Shown: in pieces, positions 1 to 8,004 of the stretch
How positions within the stretch are numbered: position 1 is the stretch's first letter
How the letters are laid out: the number at the start of each line of letters is the position of its first letter
DNA from: an uncultured Muribaculaceae bacterium
GTDB taxonomy: Bacteria; Bacteroidota; Bacteroidia; Bacteroidales; Muribaculaceae
Direction of reading: 5' to 3'
Length of the DNA stretch: 32,762 nt
NCBI GenBank assembly: GCA_910587235.1
Contig: CAJUKD010000027.1
Span: forward strand, 1 to 32,762
Position numbers and translations under genes: made by a program
Notes under the pieces: model-generated
The model's input: only the letters and a program-made list of their open reading frames with translations
Database searches by the model: none
What the model was told of the DNA's origin: nothing

Positions 1-67
1 AAAATAACACATTTGTCGAAAATGAGACGAAATCTTAAATGAAAGAGCCGTGTAGATATACCCTATC

Positions 68-1678
68 CTATTTTATCTTCAAGACCAAGGAAATTTCATT
101 CGTTTTTTTTCTTTCAGGCAGATTGACAGCCAGACCTTCAGTCGTACGTGAAAATTTCAACTTACCACCTCCAAGCAGTTCTACACTTTTTATCTTTTTA
201 TCGAATGCTGAGTTGTCTGAGGCAAGAGTACGCAACAGTACATGACCGTCGGCAGGCCAAGCCAACACATGCGCATACAGCACTCCGTTTTTAACTACAT
301 AGCGTATATCTTCCGATGTAAAGACGGATTTTCCTTCATTGAATCCCTGCCGTTCGATTGGTGCGGCATTTTCAACCGACGGACCTTCTCCAAACACTGT
401 CCACGGCCGAGTGCCAAACAGACCTTCACTATTGACATCCATCCACGCAGCTATATCTCCGAGGATTTTCTCTTCTTTTTCGTCTATAGTTCCGTCGGCA
501 CGGACAGGTACGCTCAAAAGCATATTACCGTTCTTGCTGACTATGTCCACAAGCATACGGATTACGGTAGCCGCCGATTTATATCCGTCGCGTTCATAGA
601 GGCCACGGTCATAATGCCAGTTTCCAAGACAGGTACAAGTCTGCCAAGGCAGGGACTGGCAATCGGGAAGAATACCTTTCTCCACGTCCCATACGATAGC
701 CTGTTTATGACTGTCTTCAAGTTTTTTGCCAAACACCACAGCCGTCGACCGTCCGTTGTTACGGTTCATGTTGCTGTTATAGAAATGCGCCACTACATCA
801 AGCCCCGTATTATCAATGGGCCAGAACGGAAGAACCGTATCATCGAAATATATCAGGTCGGGATTATAACTGTCAATCATGTCGACAGTACGGTTGAAAA
901 AATCGTCGTAATATTCACGTGTCGGCACGGCTACTCCTTCAGGCCAGTCCCAAACATCTTTTCCTCGTACGCTAAGAGCATGATTCTGTTGATATAGTTC
1001 CTGTGGGTCAAGACCGTCCCACCAACGTCCCTTTCCGTCGGAAGCCTTAAGCAGACGTGCATCATAGGAAAGTCCAGCATATTTTCCATCCTTATCCGCT
1101 CCTTGAGCAGGTTCATACCACGTCCAGGCATGAGATGAATGAATGCTCACACCGAATGGCAAGCCGTTAGCCCTTGCAGCTTTTTCCCATCCGGCGAGGA
1201 TATCGCGATGCGGTCCTACATTGACCGAGTTCCAGCGATGATGCCGGCTGTTCCAAAGGTCAAGATTGTCATGATGGTTGCCCATAGCAAAAAAATACTG
1301 CGCACCAGCACGCTTATAAAGAGCCACAAGTCTTTCAGGATCCCAGTTGTCGGCTTTCCACTGATTTATCACATCCATAAAGCCGGATTCCGACGGATGG
1401 CCGTAGAGTTCAATATGTTTACAGTAGGCGTGGCTTCCTTGTTCGTACATTCCTCTGGCATACCAGTCACCTGCTTCCGGCTGACACTGCGGGCCCCAGT
1501 GCGCCCATATTCCGAATTTTGCATCACGGAACCATTCCGGCGTTTCATGTGCGGAAACAGACTCCCAGGTAGGCTGAAACTTACCTTCTGCAGCAGGCAC
1601 ACGTTCTGCGGAAGCATCATACGAAGACGACATCAACAGCAGTGAACTTGCAAAAAATGTAAACGTGTTTATTTTCAT
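68..1678 (-). CDS. GH29 alpha-L-fucosidase, exported
   Basis: Glycoside hydrolase of family GH29, predicted to release alpha-L-fucose from glycans in the periplasm or at the cell surface. The 536-residue product starts with a signal peptide (about residues 1-24, ending DASA). The catalytic TIM barrel follows: an early KFGIWAHWGPQ segment, a NHHDN segment (134-138) typical of the active-site rim, and YFDD (277-280), whose first Asp is the likely nucleophile. The C-terminal 100 residues look like the small beta-sandwich usual in the family. I chose the start at 1678 because a longer reading frame to 1792 would run into the upstream EEP gene and would bury the signal peptide. It lies 34 bases after the EEP gene, so it may be cotranscribed. 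No SusCD pair or sugar-specific regulator is adjacent, so the exact substrate linkage cannot be read from context. Confidence 0.9.
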   Translation of the reverse strand: MKINTFTFFASSLLLMSSSYDASAERVPAAEGKFQPTWESVSAHETPEWFRDAKFGIWAHWGPQCQPEAGDWYARGMYEQGSHAYCKHIELYGHPSESGFMDVINQWKADNWDPERLVALYKRAGAQYFFAMGNHHDNLDLWNSRHHRWNSVNVGPHRDILAGWEKAARANGLPFGVSIHSSHAWTWYEPAQGADKDGKYAGLSYDARLLKASDGKGRWWDGLDPQELYQQNHALSVRGKDVWDWPEGVAVPTREYYDDFFNRTVDMIDSYNPDLIYFDDTVLPFWPIDNTGLDVVAHFYNSNMNRNNGRSTAVVFGKKLEDSHKQAIVWDVEKGILPDCQSLPWQTCTCLGNWHYDRGLYERDGYKSAATVIRMLVDIVSKNGNMLLSVPVRADGTIDEKEEKILGDIAAWMDVNSEGLFGTRPWTVFGEGPSVENAAPIERQGFNEGKSVFTSEDIRYVVKNGVLYAHVLAWPADGHVLLRTLASDNSAFDKKIKSVELLGGGKLKFSRTTEGLAVNLPERKKTNEISLVLKIK

Positions 1679-1712
1679 GGTTTTAAAATTATTGTTTATA
1701 AATATCGCACCT

Positions 1713-2891
1713 CTATTCCCATGTACCTTCTTTATTTGTAGGCATAAGTTCAAGAGTAGCGATAAGCGGATAGTGATCGGAGTAACGTACACGGTCCTTA
1801 CGTATGGAGAGCGGACGTATGCCGCCGCGTGTCAGTATATGGTCTATACAAAAATAAAAACGGTCTGAATTATATGTAATCATCGGTCCAAGGCCTACTT
1901 CCGGATATACACTTCTGAATCCTGCATCATTAAGCTTGTGGATGGCATAACAATCGGGACAATCGTTGAAATCACCGCACACAATCACATCAGGCCCTCC
2001 ATAAAGACGAATGAAGCTTAATAGTTTGACCGCCTGACGTGCTCTGGACACATTAGCTTCTGTAATCTTGTGCAACATGGTTCCTATGGCCGAACGCTTA
2101 CCGTCGGGCTGCAATTCGGTAAGATCGCGATAAGCATTCTTATCAGACTGATCAAGGGCAAAAGAACGAAGATGTAAGCTGAAAACGGTCAGCAATCGGT
2201 CATCTACCGTCACACGATATGCCGAAATATAACCTTCAAGCTCCTTATAATTTACATCAAGATGAATCGGCTCGGCTGGATATCGAGAAAAAAACGCCTG
2301 GTAATCACCATTTTTGTAGACATAAGGATAAACGGAGTGCAATGAATCAAGCAGCTGATGCGTGACACCGAAGCGCTTGTTGGCAAAAAGGAAGGTCGCT
2401 TCTTCCACGCATACGATATCAGCATCGCTGTCTATTATATATTTAAGTGTAAGATTTTCTTCTGGCTGATTTTCAACATCATAATTTTTATTGAAAAAGC
2501 CCATTGCATTATAGCTCATCACTTTTATCACAGGAGCATCAGGCAATGGCTTGCGACTACTGAAATTCAAAGGACAGAAATCAAGGAACGGTCCCGCTGT
2601 AAAAAGCATAGCCGCAAAACCGATAAAAGCTCCTTTACGGCAGTAGAACAACTGAATAAACACAACAAATACCATCACGGTAAGCCATAATGGATAGCTC
2701 AACTGCAGCAAACCCCATATACCGCCATAACGGAGAGGCGATATACGCCCGGAATATGCGCTGACAATCAGCACAACACCAAGGAGAATTGTAAGCAGGA
2801 TTGAAACAAAGCGCAAAACACGTATTCCTGCCGACCGACGCTGTTTGCCGCCATCAGTTGAATTATGAGCTGTTATCTTTCGCTTAGCCAT
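1713..2891 (-). CDS. Membrane-anchored endonuclease/exonuclease/phosphatase family protein
   Basis: Protein of 392 residues with three predicted N-terminal membrane segments (about 25-47, 58-82 and 86-106) and a C-terminal EEP-fold domain. Visible EEP motifs are VMSYNAM (124-130), a metal-binding Glu in VEEA (162-165), SLHLRS (238-243), GDFND (306-310) and SDHYP (371-375). The set of metal and catalytic residues therefore looks complete. The substrate is unknown; relatives cleave phosphodiesters in nucleic acids, lipids or small molecules, and this one would act at the membrane. Its start directly abuts the stop of the upstream rhomboid gene (2892), so translation is probably coupled. Two rhomboid genes followed by this protein is a recurring arrangement in Bacteroidales, as I recall, which suggests a shared membrane function. 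Confidence 0.87.
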   Translation of the reverse strand: MAKRKITAHNSTDGGKQRRSAGIRVLRFVSILLTILLGVVLIVSAYSGRISPLRYGGIWGLLQLSYPLWLTVMVFVVFIQLFYCRKGAFIGFAAMLFTAGPFLDFCPLNFSSRKPLPDAPVIKVMSYNAMGFFNKNYDVENQPEENLTLKYIIDSDADIVCVEEATFLFANKRFGVTHQLLDSLHSVYPYVYKNGDYQAFFSRYPAEPIHLDVNYKELEGYISAYRVTVDDRLLTVFSLHLRSFALDQSDKNAYRDLTELQPDGKRSAIGTMLHKITEANVSRARQAVKLLSFIRLYGGPDVIVCGDFNDCPDCYAIHKLNDAGFRSVYPEVGLGPMITYNSDRFYFCIDHILTRGGIRPLSIRKDRVRYSDHYPLIATLELMPTNKEGTWE

Positions 2892-3629
2892 TTATGAAAA
2901 AATTGAAGAAAGATATATAAAGCGCTGACGCTCGTTCTCGTCAAGCGACTCATACCCTGAAATATCAATACGTCGGCGAAGCCTGTCGAGTTCTTTTCTC
3001 AGAACGGCAATACGCTCATTGACAAGCGTATTTTTCCGACGTATGATTGCCCCTGCTCCTATTCCGGCTGCTATGCCTCCAAGATGGGCTATCGCTCCGC
3101 CGAAGTTACCTCCGGCAAGACCGACAGAACTGAGCACGACCACCGCTACAGTCAAAGGAATAACGGCCATCCGGGCAAAACCAAGTATATCCACACGTAT
3201 TTTAGGGGTCGACACAGCCGTCGCCAGTGCAAGAGCCAACGCTCCGGCAGAAGCACCGACAAGCAAAGAAGAGCGGCCAAGCATCAATCCGTAAAAGACA
3301 ATATAGAAAAAAGCTCCTGCAAGACTACCGGCTGCAAAAATGGGAAGCAGGTATTTACCGTTCCCGAATAAAACAATCGAACGTCCGAAAACATATATCA
3401 CAGCCAGATTGAAAAACAGATGCAATGGCGAAGCGTGAAAAAAAGCATAAGTAAACGGCTGCCACAACACCGACGGCAACGACAAGTCCGACGAAAGCCC
3501 AAACAAGTGTTCAGACCATGATTCAAGCACAGGAGATACAGTCGTGACAATATATACGGCCGTACAAAGCAATGTTATGGCCGTCAGAGATATAAATCCT
3601 GCCGGATATTTGTTTTTTACCCGACTCAT
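2892..3629 (-). CDS. Rhomboid family intramembrane serine protease (second of pair)
   Basis: Rhomboid protease of 245 residues, cleaving substrates within the membrane. The catalytic dyad is visible: Ser127 in GASAG (125-129) and His182 in AHLGG. The oxyanion-side motif HLFFN occurs at 70-74. About six hydrophobic segments fit the basic rhomboid fold, followed by a charged cytoplasmic tail (about 195-245, rich in Arg, Lys and Glu). The start overlaps the stop of the preceding rhomboid gene by one base (TGATG at 3627-3631), so the two are translationally coupled. Natural substrates are not predictable from the sequence. Confidence 0.92.
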   Translation of the reverse strand: MSRVKNKYPAGFISLTAITLLCTAVYIVTTVSPVLESWSEHLFGLSSDLSLPSVLWQPFTYAFFHASPLHLFFNLAVIYVFGRSIVLFGNGKYLLPIFAAGSLAGAFFYIVFYGLMLGRSSLLVGASAGALALALATAVSTPKIRVDILGFARMAVIPLTVAVVVLSSVGLAGGNFGGAIAHLGGIAAGIGAGAIIRRKNTLVNERIAVLRKELDRLRRRIDISGYESLDENERQRFIYLSSIFS

Positions 3630-4390
3630 CAGAAGAACCAGCGGTTGTTGAATACTCCTTTTTTCTTCCAGTAAAGCAACAGCAGGAAACCGAACACCAT
3701 ACCGCCAAGATGGGCGAAATGAGCCACACCATCGGCCGAAGTGCTTATGCCAGATACAAATTCAATTACGAAGTAACCCATCACAAGCCATTTGGCTTTT
3801 ATAGGAATCGGCACAAACATAAGATAGACCGGTTGGTTCGGATACAGAAAACCAAAAGCGAGAAGTACTCCGTAGACAGCACCCGACGCACCGACAAGAG
3901 GCGTGTTGACATAAGCGTTCAACGCACCAAGTTCCGGCATAGAATAATTCCGCCCGCTCAATATGGCATCCCAGCCGCGGTTAAGCATCGTCGAAAGATC
4001 CTCTGCCGATACCGCATTGAGCATAAGGTCTGTGTAACGCTGCACATAGATGGCGAATATGCCTTCCTGTACCAAAGCGGCACATAGTCCGCACGTCAGA
4101 TAATAGAACAGGAAGCGTACAGAACCCATCGAACGCTCTATGGTAGCACCGAAAATCAGCAATGCGAACATATTGAAGAAGAGATGGCTGAAATTCGCAT
4201 GCAGGAACATATACGAAAAAAGCTGCCATGGGCGGAAGCCGGGCGACGTGAAGTAGTAAAGCGCAAGATTCTTTGTTATCGCATGGTCGGCAGCCGGAAT
4301 AAAAGCCATGAAAGCCCACACGATAATATTTATAATCAACAGGTTTTTGGTAACCTGCGGCATATTGGAGAAAAATGAATTACGTAACAT
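3629..4390 (-). CDS. Rhomboid family intramembrane serine protease (first of pair)
   Basis: Rhomboid protease of 253 residues. Catalytic Ser169 lies in GASG (167-170) and the catalytic His (227) in HFAHLGG; HLFFN is at 69-73. Compared with its neighbour it carries a longer loop between the third and fourth membrane segments (about 110-160). The start at 4390 avoids overlap with cinA; a longer frame reaching 4495 would overlap cinA by about 74 bases. A second candidate start is Met10 at 4363, giving the N-terminus MPQVTKNLL, which resembles the usual start of Bacteroidales rhomboids. The nearby promoter-like box at 4396-4403 would leave almost no leader for the 4390 start and favours 4363. Confidence 0.9.
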   Translation of the reverse strand: MLRNSFFSNMPQVTKNLLIINIIVWAFMAFIPAADHAITKNLALYYFTSPGFRPWQLFSYMFLHANFSHLFFNMFALLIFGATIERSMGSVRFLFYYLTCGLCAALVQEGIFAIYVQRYTDLMLNAVSAEDLSTMLNRGWDAILSGRNYSMPELGALNAYVNTPLVGASGAVYGVLLAFGFLYPNQPVYLMFVPIPIKAKWLVMGYFVIEFVSGISTSADGVAHFAHLGGMVFGFLLLLYWKKKGVFNNRWFF

Positions 4391-4395
4391 ATTTA

Positions 4396-4403
4396 CAAAT
4401 ATA
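4396..4403 (-). promoter_or_regulatory. Candidate Bacteroidetes -7 box before the rhomboid pair
   Basis: The minus strand reads TATATTTG, an exact match to the Bacteroidetes -7 consensus TAnnTTTG, only five bases before the ATG at 4390. I find no TTG at the usual 19-20 base distance, so this is half a promoter. If active, it would make a leaderless mRNA for the 4390 start, or an mRNA with a leader of about 28 bases for the start at 4363. Confidence 0.4.
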
Positions 4404-4421
4404 CTGTTTTTTTGCTGAATA

Positions 4422-5696
4422 CTATTTGCGACAACAGTCAGATCTGTCCAAAGCAGCCGCGAGCGATAGAAGCGCCGTTGTTGTGGCCCGTTCAATCACA
4501 CGGCTACGGTCGCCCGGAAAACGGTGGAGAGAGGCTGTGACAGATCCGTCGGGAGCCGCGACTGCAATCCATACAGTGCCGACAGGCTTACCGGGCACGG
4601 CGCCGCCGGGTCCGGCTATGCCTGACGTGGCGACAGCGCAATCAGCACCACATACACGACAAGCGCCGGCAGCCATCTGCCGCACCGTAGCCTCGCTGAC
4701 AGCACCATCAGTAGCAAGTGTAATAGCGTCCACTCCAAGTACTCCAGTCTTTACATCATTGGCATAACTTACAACCGAGCCGCGGAACACATCCGAACAT
4801 CCGGAAACCGATGTAATCGCATGGGCAATATTACCACCAGTACAACTTTCGGCAGACGCCATTGTCAGTCCGCGTCGACGCAAAGCATCTATGAGGATTT
4901 CCGCCGCCGACGCATCTCCGTCATAAACGGTATACTCTCCCACAGCATCACGAAGTCGCACGAAATAATCGTCAAAATCAACATCAAGCCTCGCCGCATC
5001 ATTTCCGCGGCCATCAAGGCGTAGGCGTATCAGCCCTGGCTGAGGAAGATATGCCAGATGAAGATTTTCCGGTAACGACAGTTCGAATTCCTCGAGCCTT
5101 TCAGCGAGAGCCGACTCAGAGATGCCGCCAGCCATCAGCGAACGATGCCTGAAATACAAATCAGGATTAAAGCGCAACTTAACCGCTTCAGCCACTCCGC
5201 CGGGGACAAGCGAAAGCATACCTTCCGTTTCGAAAGGTACTCCGGGCATGGAAACAAGCACTTTCCCCTCGGCATTCTCAAACCACATGACAGGTGCCGT
5301 TCCAAAGCGGTTTTGAATCACACGACAATTTTCGGGAACAAGCGCCTGCTGACGCGTAAGATCATTTAATTGCAGACCTTTCAGCGCAAATATACGTTCT
5401 ATATTCTCCGTAACTCCGGAATCGAGCCTCATTCCACCGCCGAAAATATCTGTCAGCACCCGTTTGGTTATATCATCTTTAGTAGGACCGAGTCCTCCTG
5501 TCGTTATGACCAGATCCGCCTCGGCAACCGCATGCCTGACCGCATCGCTTATGGCTGCGGCATCATCGCCCACTGTGCGTATGGCACAAACTTCCCAACC
5601 AAGCGCCGTGAACGTGCGCGCGATAGCCCGTGAATTGGTATCGGAGACCTGTCCGAGCAGTATTTCGTCACCGATAATTATTATAGATAATGTCAC
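4422..5696 (-). CDS. cinA: CinA family protein (MoCF-like domain plus NMN amidohydrolase-type domain)
   Basis: Two-domain CinA protein of 424 residues. The N-terminal molybdopterin-binding-like domain (about 1-170) shows IIIIGDEILLGQ and TGGLGPTKDD (66-75). This domain in CinA homologues has ADP-ribose pyrophosphatase activity. The C-terminal domain (about 262-420) shows AESCTGG (282-288) and SGIAGPGG (358-365), as in nicotinamide-nucleotide amidase PncC, which recycles NMN in pyridine nucleotide metabolism. Length is normal for full-length CinA (about 415). It starts 18 bases after the tsaD stop, so it is probably in the tsaD transcript. The C-terminus ends in a short Cys-rich tail (SDCCRK). 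Confidence 0.94.
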   Translation of the reverse strand: MTLSIIIIGDEILLGQVSDTNSRAIARTFTALGWEVCAIRTVGDDAAAISDAVRHAVAEADLVITTGGLGPTKDDITKRVLTDIFGGGMRLDSGVTENIERIFALKGLQLNDLTRQQALVPENCRVIQNRFGTAPVMWFENAEGKVLVSMPGVPFETEGMLSLVPGGVAEAVKLRFNPDLYFRHRSLMAGGISESALAERLEEFELSLPENLHLAYLPQPGLIRLRLDGRGNDAARLDVDFDDYFVRLRDAVGEYTVYDGDASAAEILIDALRRRGLTMASAESCTGGNIAHAITSVSGCSDVFRGSVVSYANDVKTGVLGVDAITLATDGAVSEATVRQMAAGACRVCGADCAVATSGIAGPGGAVPGKPVGTVWIAVAAPDGSVTASLHRFPGDRSRVIERATTTALLSLAAALDRSDCCRK

Positions 5697-5714
5697 GTCG
5701 ACTGTTTTTTGCTG

Positions 5715-6746
5715 TTATATATTCACTCGCGCATACGGTGTCGCGTCGTAAGGACAGAAATCCCCGTCAAGATATTTGAAATATCCCGCAACGGCAACCA
5801 TAGCCGCATTGTCAGTAGTAAATTTACGCTGAGGAATAAAAGCCCGTACTCCACGACTATTACATAACTTCTCTACCGCATCGCGCACACCGCTGTTCGC
5901 GGCCACACCTCCGCCGATGGCAAGAGCCTTAACACCTGTGATGTCTATGGCTCGTTTGAGCTTGTCAAGCAGGATATCGATTATGGTATATTGAAGCGAG
6001 GCCGCAAGATCGGCCCGCCGTTCTTCTATAAAATCCGGATTGGCACGCACGGCATCGCGCAGAGTGTACAGGAACGACGTCTTCAAGCCTGAAAAGCTAT
6101 AGTCAAGCCCCCGGATGTGCGGACGCGCGAAATGGAAAGCCTTGGGATCGCCTTCGGCTGCAAGCCTGTCTATATGCGGGCCTCCGGGATACGGCAGCCC
6201 CATCACCTTGGCGCACTTGTCGAAAGCCTCGCCGGCAGCATCGTCTATAGTACGGCCGAGCACCTCCATATCCTTGTAGGAGCGCACCAGTATGATCTGC
6301 GAGTTTCCACCGGATATAAGCAGACACAGATATGGAAACGGAGGAACTTCGTCACTTTCTTTTTCCTTTATGAAATGAGCCAGCACGTGGCCGTGAAGAT
6401 GATTTACGTCGACTATCGGAGCACGCAATGCAAGCGATAGACCTTTCGCGAAACTGGTTCCGACCAGCAGCGAACCTATAAGGCCGGGACCTCGTGTGAA
6501 TGCTATAGCCGATATATCGCCACGGGAGATTCCCGCACGCCGTATGGCAGCGTCGACAACCGGCACGATATTCTGCTGATGTGCACGCGAAGCAAGCTCC
6601 GGCACGACACCGCCATATTCTTCATGAACCTGCTGTGATGCTATGACATTGCTCAGCAAAAGACCGCCGTCACCTACGACAGCAGCCGAAGTATCATCAC
6701 AGGATGATTCTACTCCGAGTATATAAGTTTTCTTATTTTCGTTCAC
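5715..6746 (-). CDS. tsaD: tRNA N6-adenosine threonylcarbamoyltransferase TsaD
   Basis: Universal protein that transfers the threonylcarbamoyl group to A37 of ANN-decoding tRNAs (t6A), acting with TsaB, TsaE and TsaC in the cytoplasm. Residues 1-343 match the usual TsaD length. Visible motifs are the N-terminal GVESSCDDTS (11-20), the metal-binding HLHGH (116-120), LISGGNSQ around 145 and a late AIGGGVAANSG nucleotide-binding segment. Partner genes tsaB and tsaE are not in this window. The gene follows the outer-membrane barrel gene by 48 bases on the same strand. Confidence 0.97.
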   Translation of the reverse strand: MNENKKTYILGVESSCDDTSAAVVGDGGLLLSNVIASQQVHEEYGGVVPELASRAHQQNIVPVVDAAIRRAGISRGDISAIAFTRGPGLIGSLLVGTSFAKGLSLALRAPIVDVNHLHGHVLAHFIKEKESDEVPPFPYLCLLISGGNSQIILVRSYKDMEVLGRTIDDAAGEAFDKCAKVMGLPYPGGPHIDRLAAEGDPKAFHFARPHIRGLDYSFSGLKTSFLYTLRDAVRANPDFIEERRADLAASLQYTIIDILLDKLKRAIDITGVKALAIGGGVAANSGVRDAVEKLCNSRGVRAFIPQRKFTTDNAAMVAVAGYFKYLDGDFCPYDATPYARVNI

Positions 6747-6794
6747 TTTCCTTTGTTTGATTGTAACATTTTTCTAAAGTAAATAAAGACTCCT

Positions 6795-7352
6795 TCAGAA
6801 CACATATCCTATGCCGAAACTCACCACGGCTCCGGGATAAGTTTTCATCAGCTGATACTTCGCTTCGAGCGACAGCCGGAGTGCCGAAGTAAAGCGCAAC
6901 TCCAGTCCTGCCCCCATGTTAAGTCCGAAACGGTTGACATGGTTGGTGACATCATTACCATCCTCATCATTGATATCATGACGGCCCCATGATGTAAAAT
7001 TCACACCGGCAAGCGGATAAACCGCAAGGCGATCGGATGCGACAGGGAACGTGAAATGCCCGTTTATGTCGATCTGCAAGGCATCAAGATTGTCATGGCG
7101 GAAAACAACGGCAGCTTCAGGCGAAAGACGGAAATGGCGACTGAAAGCATACTGGAACGCCAGTCCGCCAAGAACCGAATTATTCCGTGACACATAGCCG
7201 ACTTTAGGGCCGAGAGCCTTTTCGCCTTTGTCGAACCTTGCCTCAGCCTGTTGAGGAACAAAGACAGCGATAAACGCCATCAATAAAGAAATGGCAAAGA
7301 GTGCAGATGATGTACGACTGCCTGATTGACAGATAAATCGAGATTGTGACAT
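6795..7352 (-). CDS. Small outer-membrane beta-barrel protein
   Basis: Protein of 185 residues with a signal peptide (about 1-38, hydrophobic ISLLMAFIAVFV then QQAEA) and a body of alternating short beta strands and turns. It ends in a strand closing with the aromatic residue Phe (GIGYVF), the usual outer-membrane barrel C-terminus. It resembles the porin/OmpA-like eight-strand barrels of Bacteroidetes, but no specific function can be assigned. The start at 7352 is preceded by a promoter-like box at 7373-7380. It is the first gene of the leftward block. Confidence 0.8.
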   Translation of the reverse strand: MSQSRFICQSGSRTSSALFAISLLMAFIAVFVPQQAEARFDKGEKALGPKVGYVSRNNSVLGGLAFQYAFSRHFRLSPEAAVVFRHDNLDALQIDINGHFTFPVASDRLAVYPLAGVNFTSWGRHDINDEDGNDVTNHVNRFGLNMGAGLELRFTSALRLSLEAKYQLMKTYPGAVVSFGIGYVF

Positions 7353-7372
7353 GATGATGTGATGAATTGAAA

Positions 7373-7380
7373 CAAAGGTA
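7373..7380 (-). promoter_or_regulatory. Candidate -7 box for the leftward gene block
   Basis: The minus strand reads TACCTTTG, which fits TAnnTTTG, with 20 bases to the ATG at 7352. No convincing TTG lies 19-20 bases further upstream, so this is a partial promoter match. Confidence 0.45.
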
Positions 7381-7399
7381 AGGACTTTTAAGCGAATGA

Positions 7400-7425
7400 A
7401 AGACTACGTGAGTCTTAATTTTTTT
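7400..7425. promoter_or_regulatory. Short inverted repeat followed by a T run
   Basis: AAGACT (7400-7405) and AGTCTT (7411-7416) are perfect complements around a five-base loop ACGTG, followed on the plus strand by a run of T. This has the form of a small terminator, but no plus-strand gene reads into it. It could be an operator upstream of the -7 box at 7373-7380, since the loop keeps a symmetric ACGT core. Confidence 0.3.
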
Positions 7426-7503
7426 AAATAAACAAAGCAATTACGCATACAGTTCACTATTGACTCCAAATATTGCATCATAAAACGATTTTTCTCATCA
7501 GGC

Positions 7504-7531
7504 CTGATAAATTTCCGGCACAATTTATCAG
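7504..7531. promoter_or_regulatory. Perfect 10-base inverted repeat upstream of susC
   Basis: CTGATAAATT (7504-7513) and AATTTATCAG (7522-7531) are perfect reverse complements separated by eight bases. The element sits about 40 bases upstream of the candidate -7 box at 7573-7580, where an activator or repressor of the susCD transcript would bind. Spacing between half-site centres is 18 bases, near two helix turns, which suits a dimeric regulator. A hairpin in an RNA from this region is the other option. Confidence 0.45.
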
Positions 7532-7572
7532 TTAAAAAAAGTTACACACATAGCATTTTTTAAAAGATTATA

Positions 7573-7580
7573 TAAATTTG
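7573..7580 (+). promoter_or_regulatory. Candidate -7 box for the susCD operon
   Basis: TAAATTTG matches TAnnTTTG exactly. The -33 region 20 bases upstream lacks a clean TTG, so an activator may be needed. Transcription from here would leave a leader of about 415 bases before susC at 8005. That leader would contain the inactive susC-like fragment at 7744-7896. Confidence 0.4.
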
Positions 7581-7743
7581 CGATGTGTTTAGCAGGAGTT
7601 AACACAACTGTAAAAACACACTTAACTAAAATGATGATATGACGGAATTTACCGCCACTGACACTAAAAGCTTCCCCGGTGCAGCCCGAGCGATCGGCAC
7701 GCCAGGCTTCGGCGAGGAAGAATTTATGACGACCTATTCACTT

Positions 7744-7896
7744 ATGATCAAACGTACATTTTTCGGATTTCTGTTGCTGCTTTGCGGCAACACAATCGTC
7801 ACAGCTGAAAAAATCAGAGCTTTCAGCACGGCAACAGACCAATATAATGAACCAGCTATAGGTGTCATAGCCTGTCCTAAGAGAATTCTGACTTGA
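7744..7896 (+). pseudogene. Fragment resembling a SusC-like N-terminus (signal peptide plus start of CarboxypepD-like domain)
   Basis: A 50-codon open frame encodes an apparent signal peptide (MIKRTFFGFLLLLCGNTIVTA) and then STATDQYNEPAIGVIACPK. That second part closely resembles the opening of the carboxypeptidase-like domain in SusC proteins; the intact downstream gene has GTVLDENNEPVIGASVVQK at the equivalent place. The frame then stops at 7896 and no continuation is visible in other frames before susC starts at 8005. I infer a decayed paralogous susC start, or a leader peptide derived from one. The open frame can be extended back to 7639, but the extra N-terminal residues look non-coding. 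Confidence 0.5.
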
Positions 7897-8004
7897 AACA
7901 GATAAAATAACAACCAAACACATCAATCAATCCGAAGTCGTCGGAATTCCGGACAAAAAAAAGCAGAAAACCGGCGACATCTAAACCAACCAACATTTAC
8001 TTAT

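Noticed and set aside
1..67. Terminator or gene start at the left end
   Set aside because: The 67 bases after the fucosidase stop show no stable hairpin with a T run and no coding signal.
242..997. Plus-strand open frame of 251 codons opposite the fucosidase gene
   Set aside because: Antisense shadow of a well-supported GH29 gene; no domain or start signal.
7639..7743. Longer start for the small frame before susC
   Set aside because: The extra 35 residues do not look like protein; the signal peptide begins at 7744.
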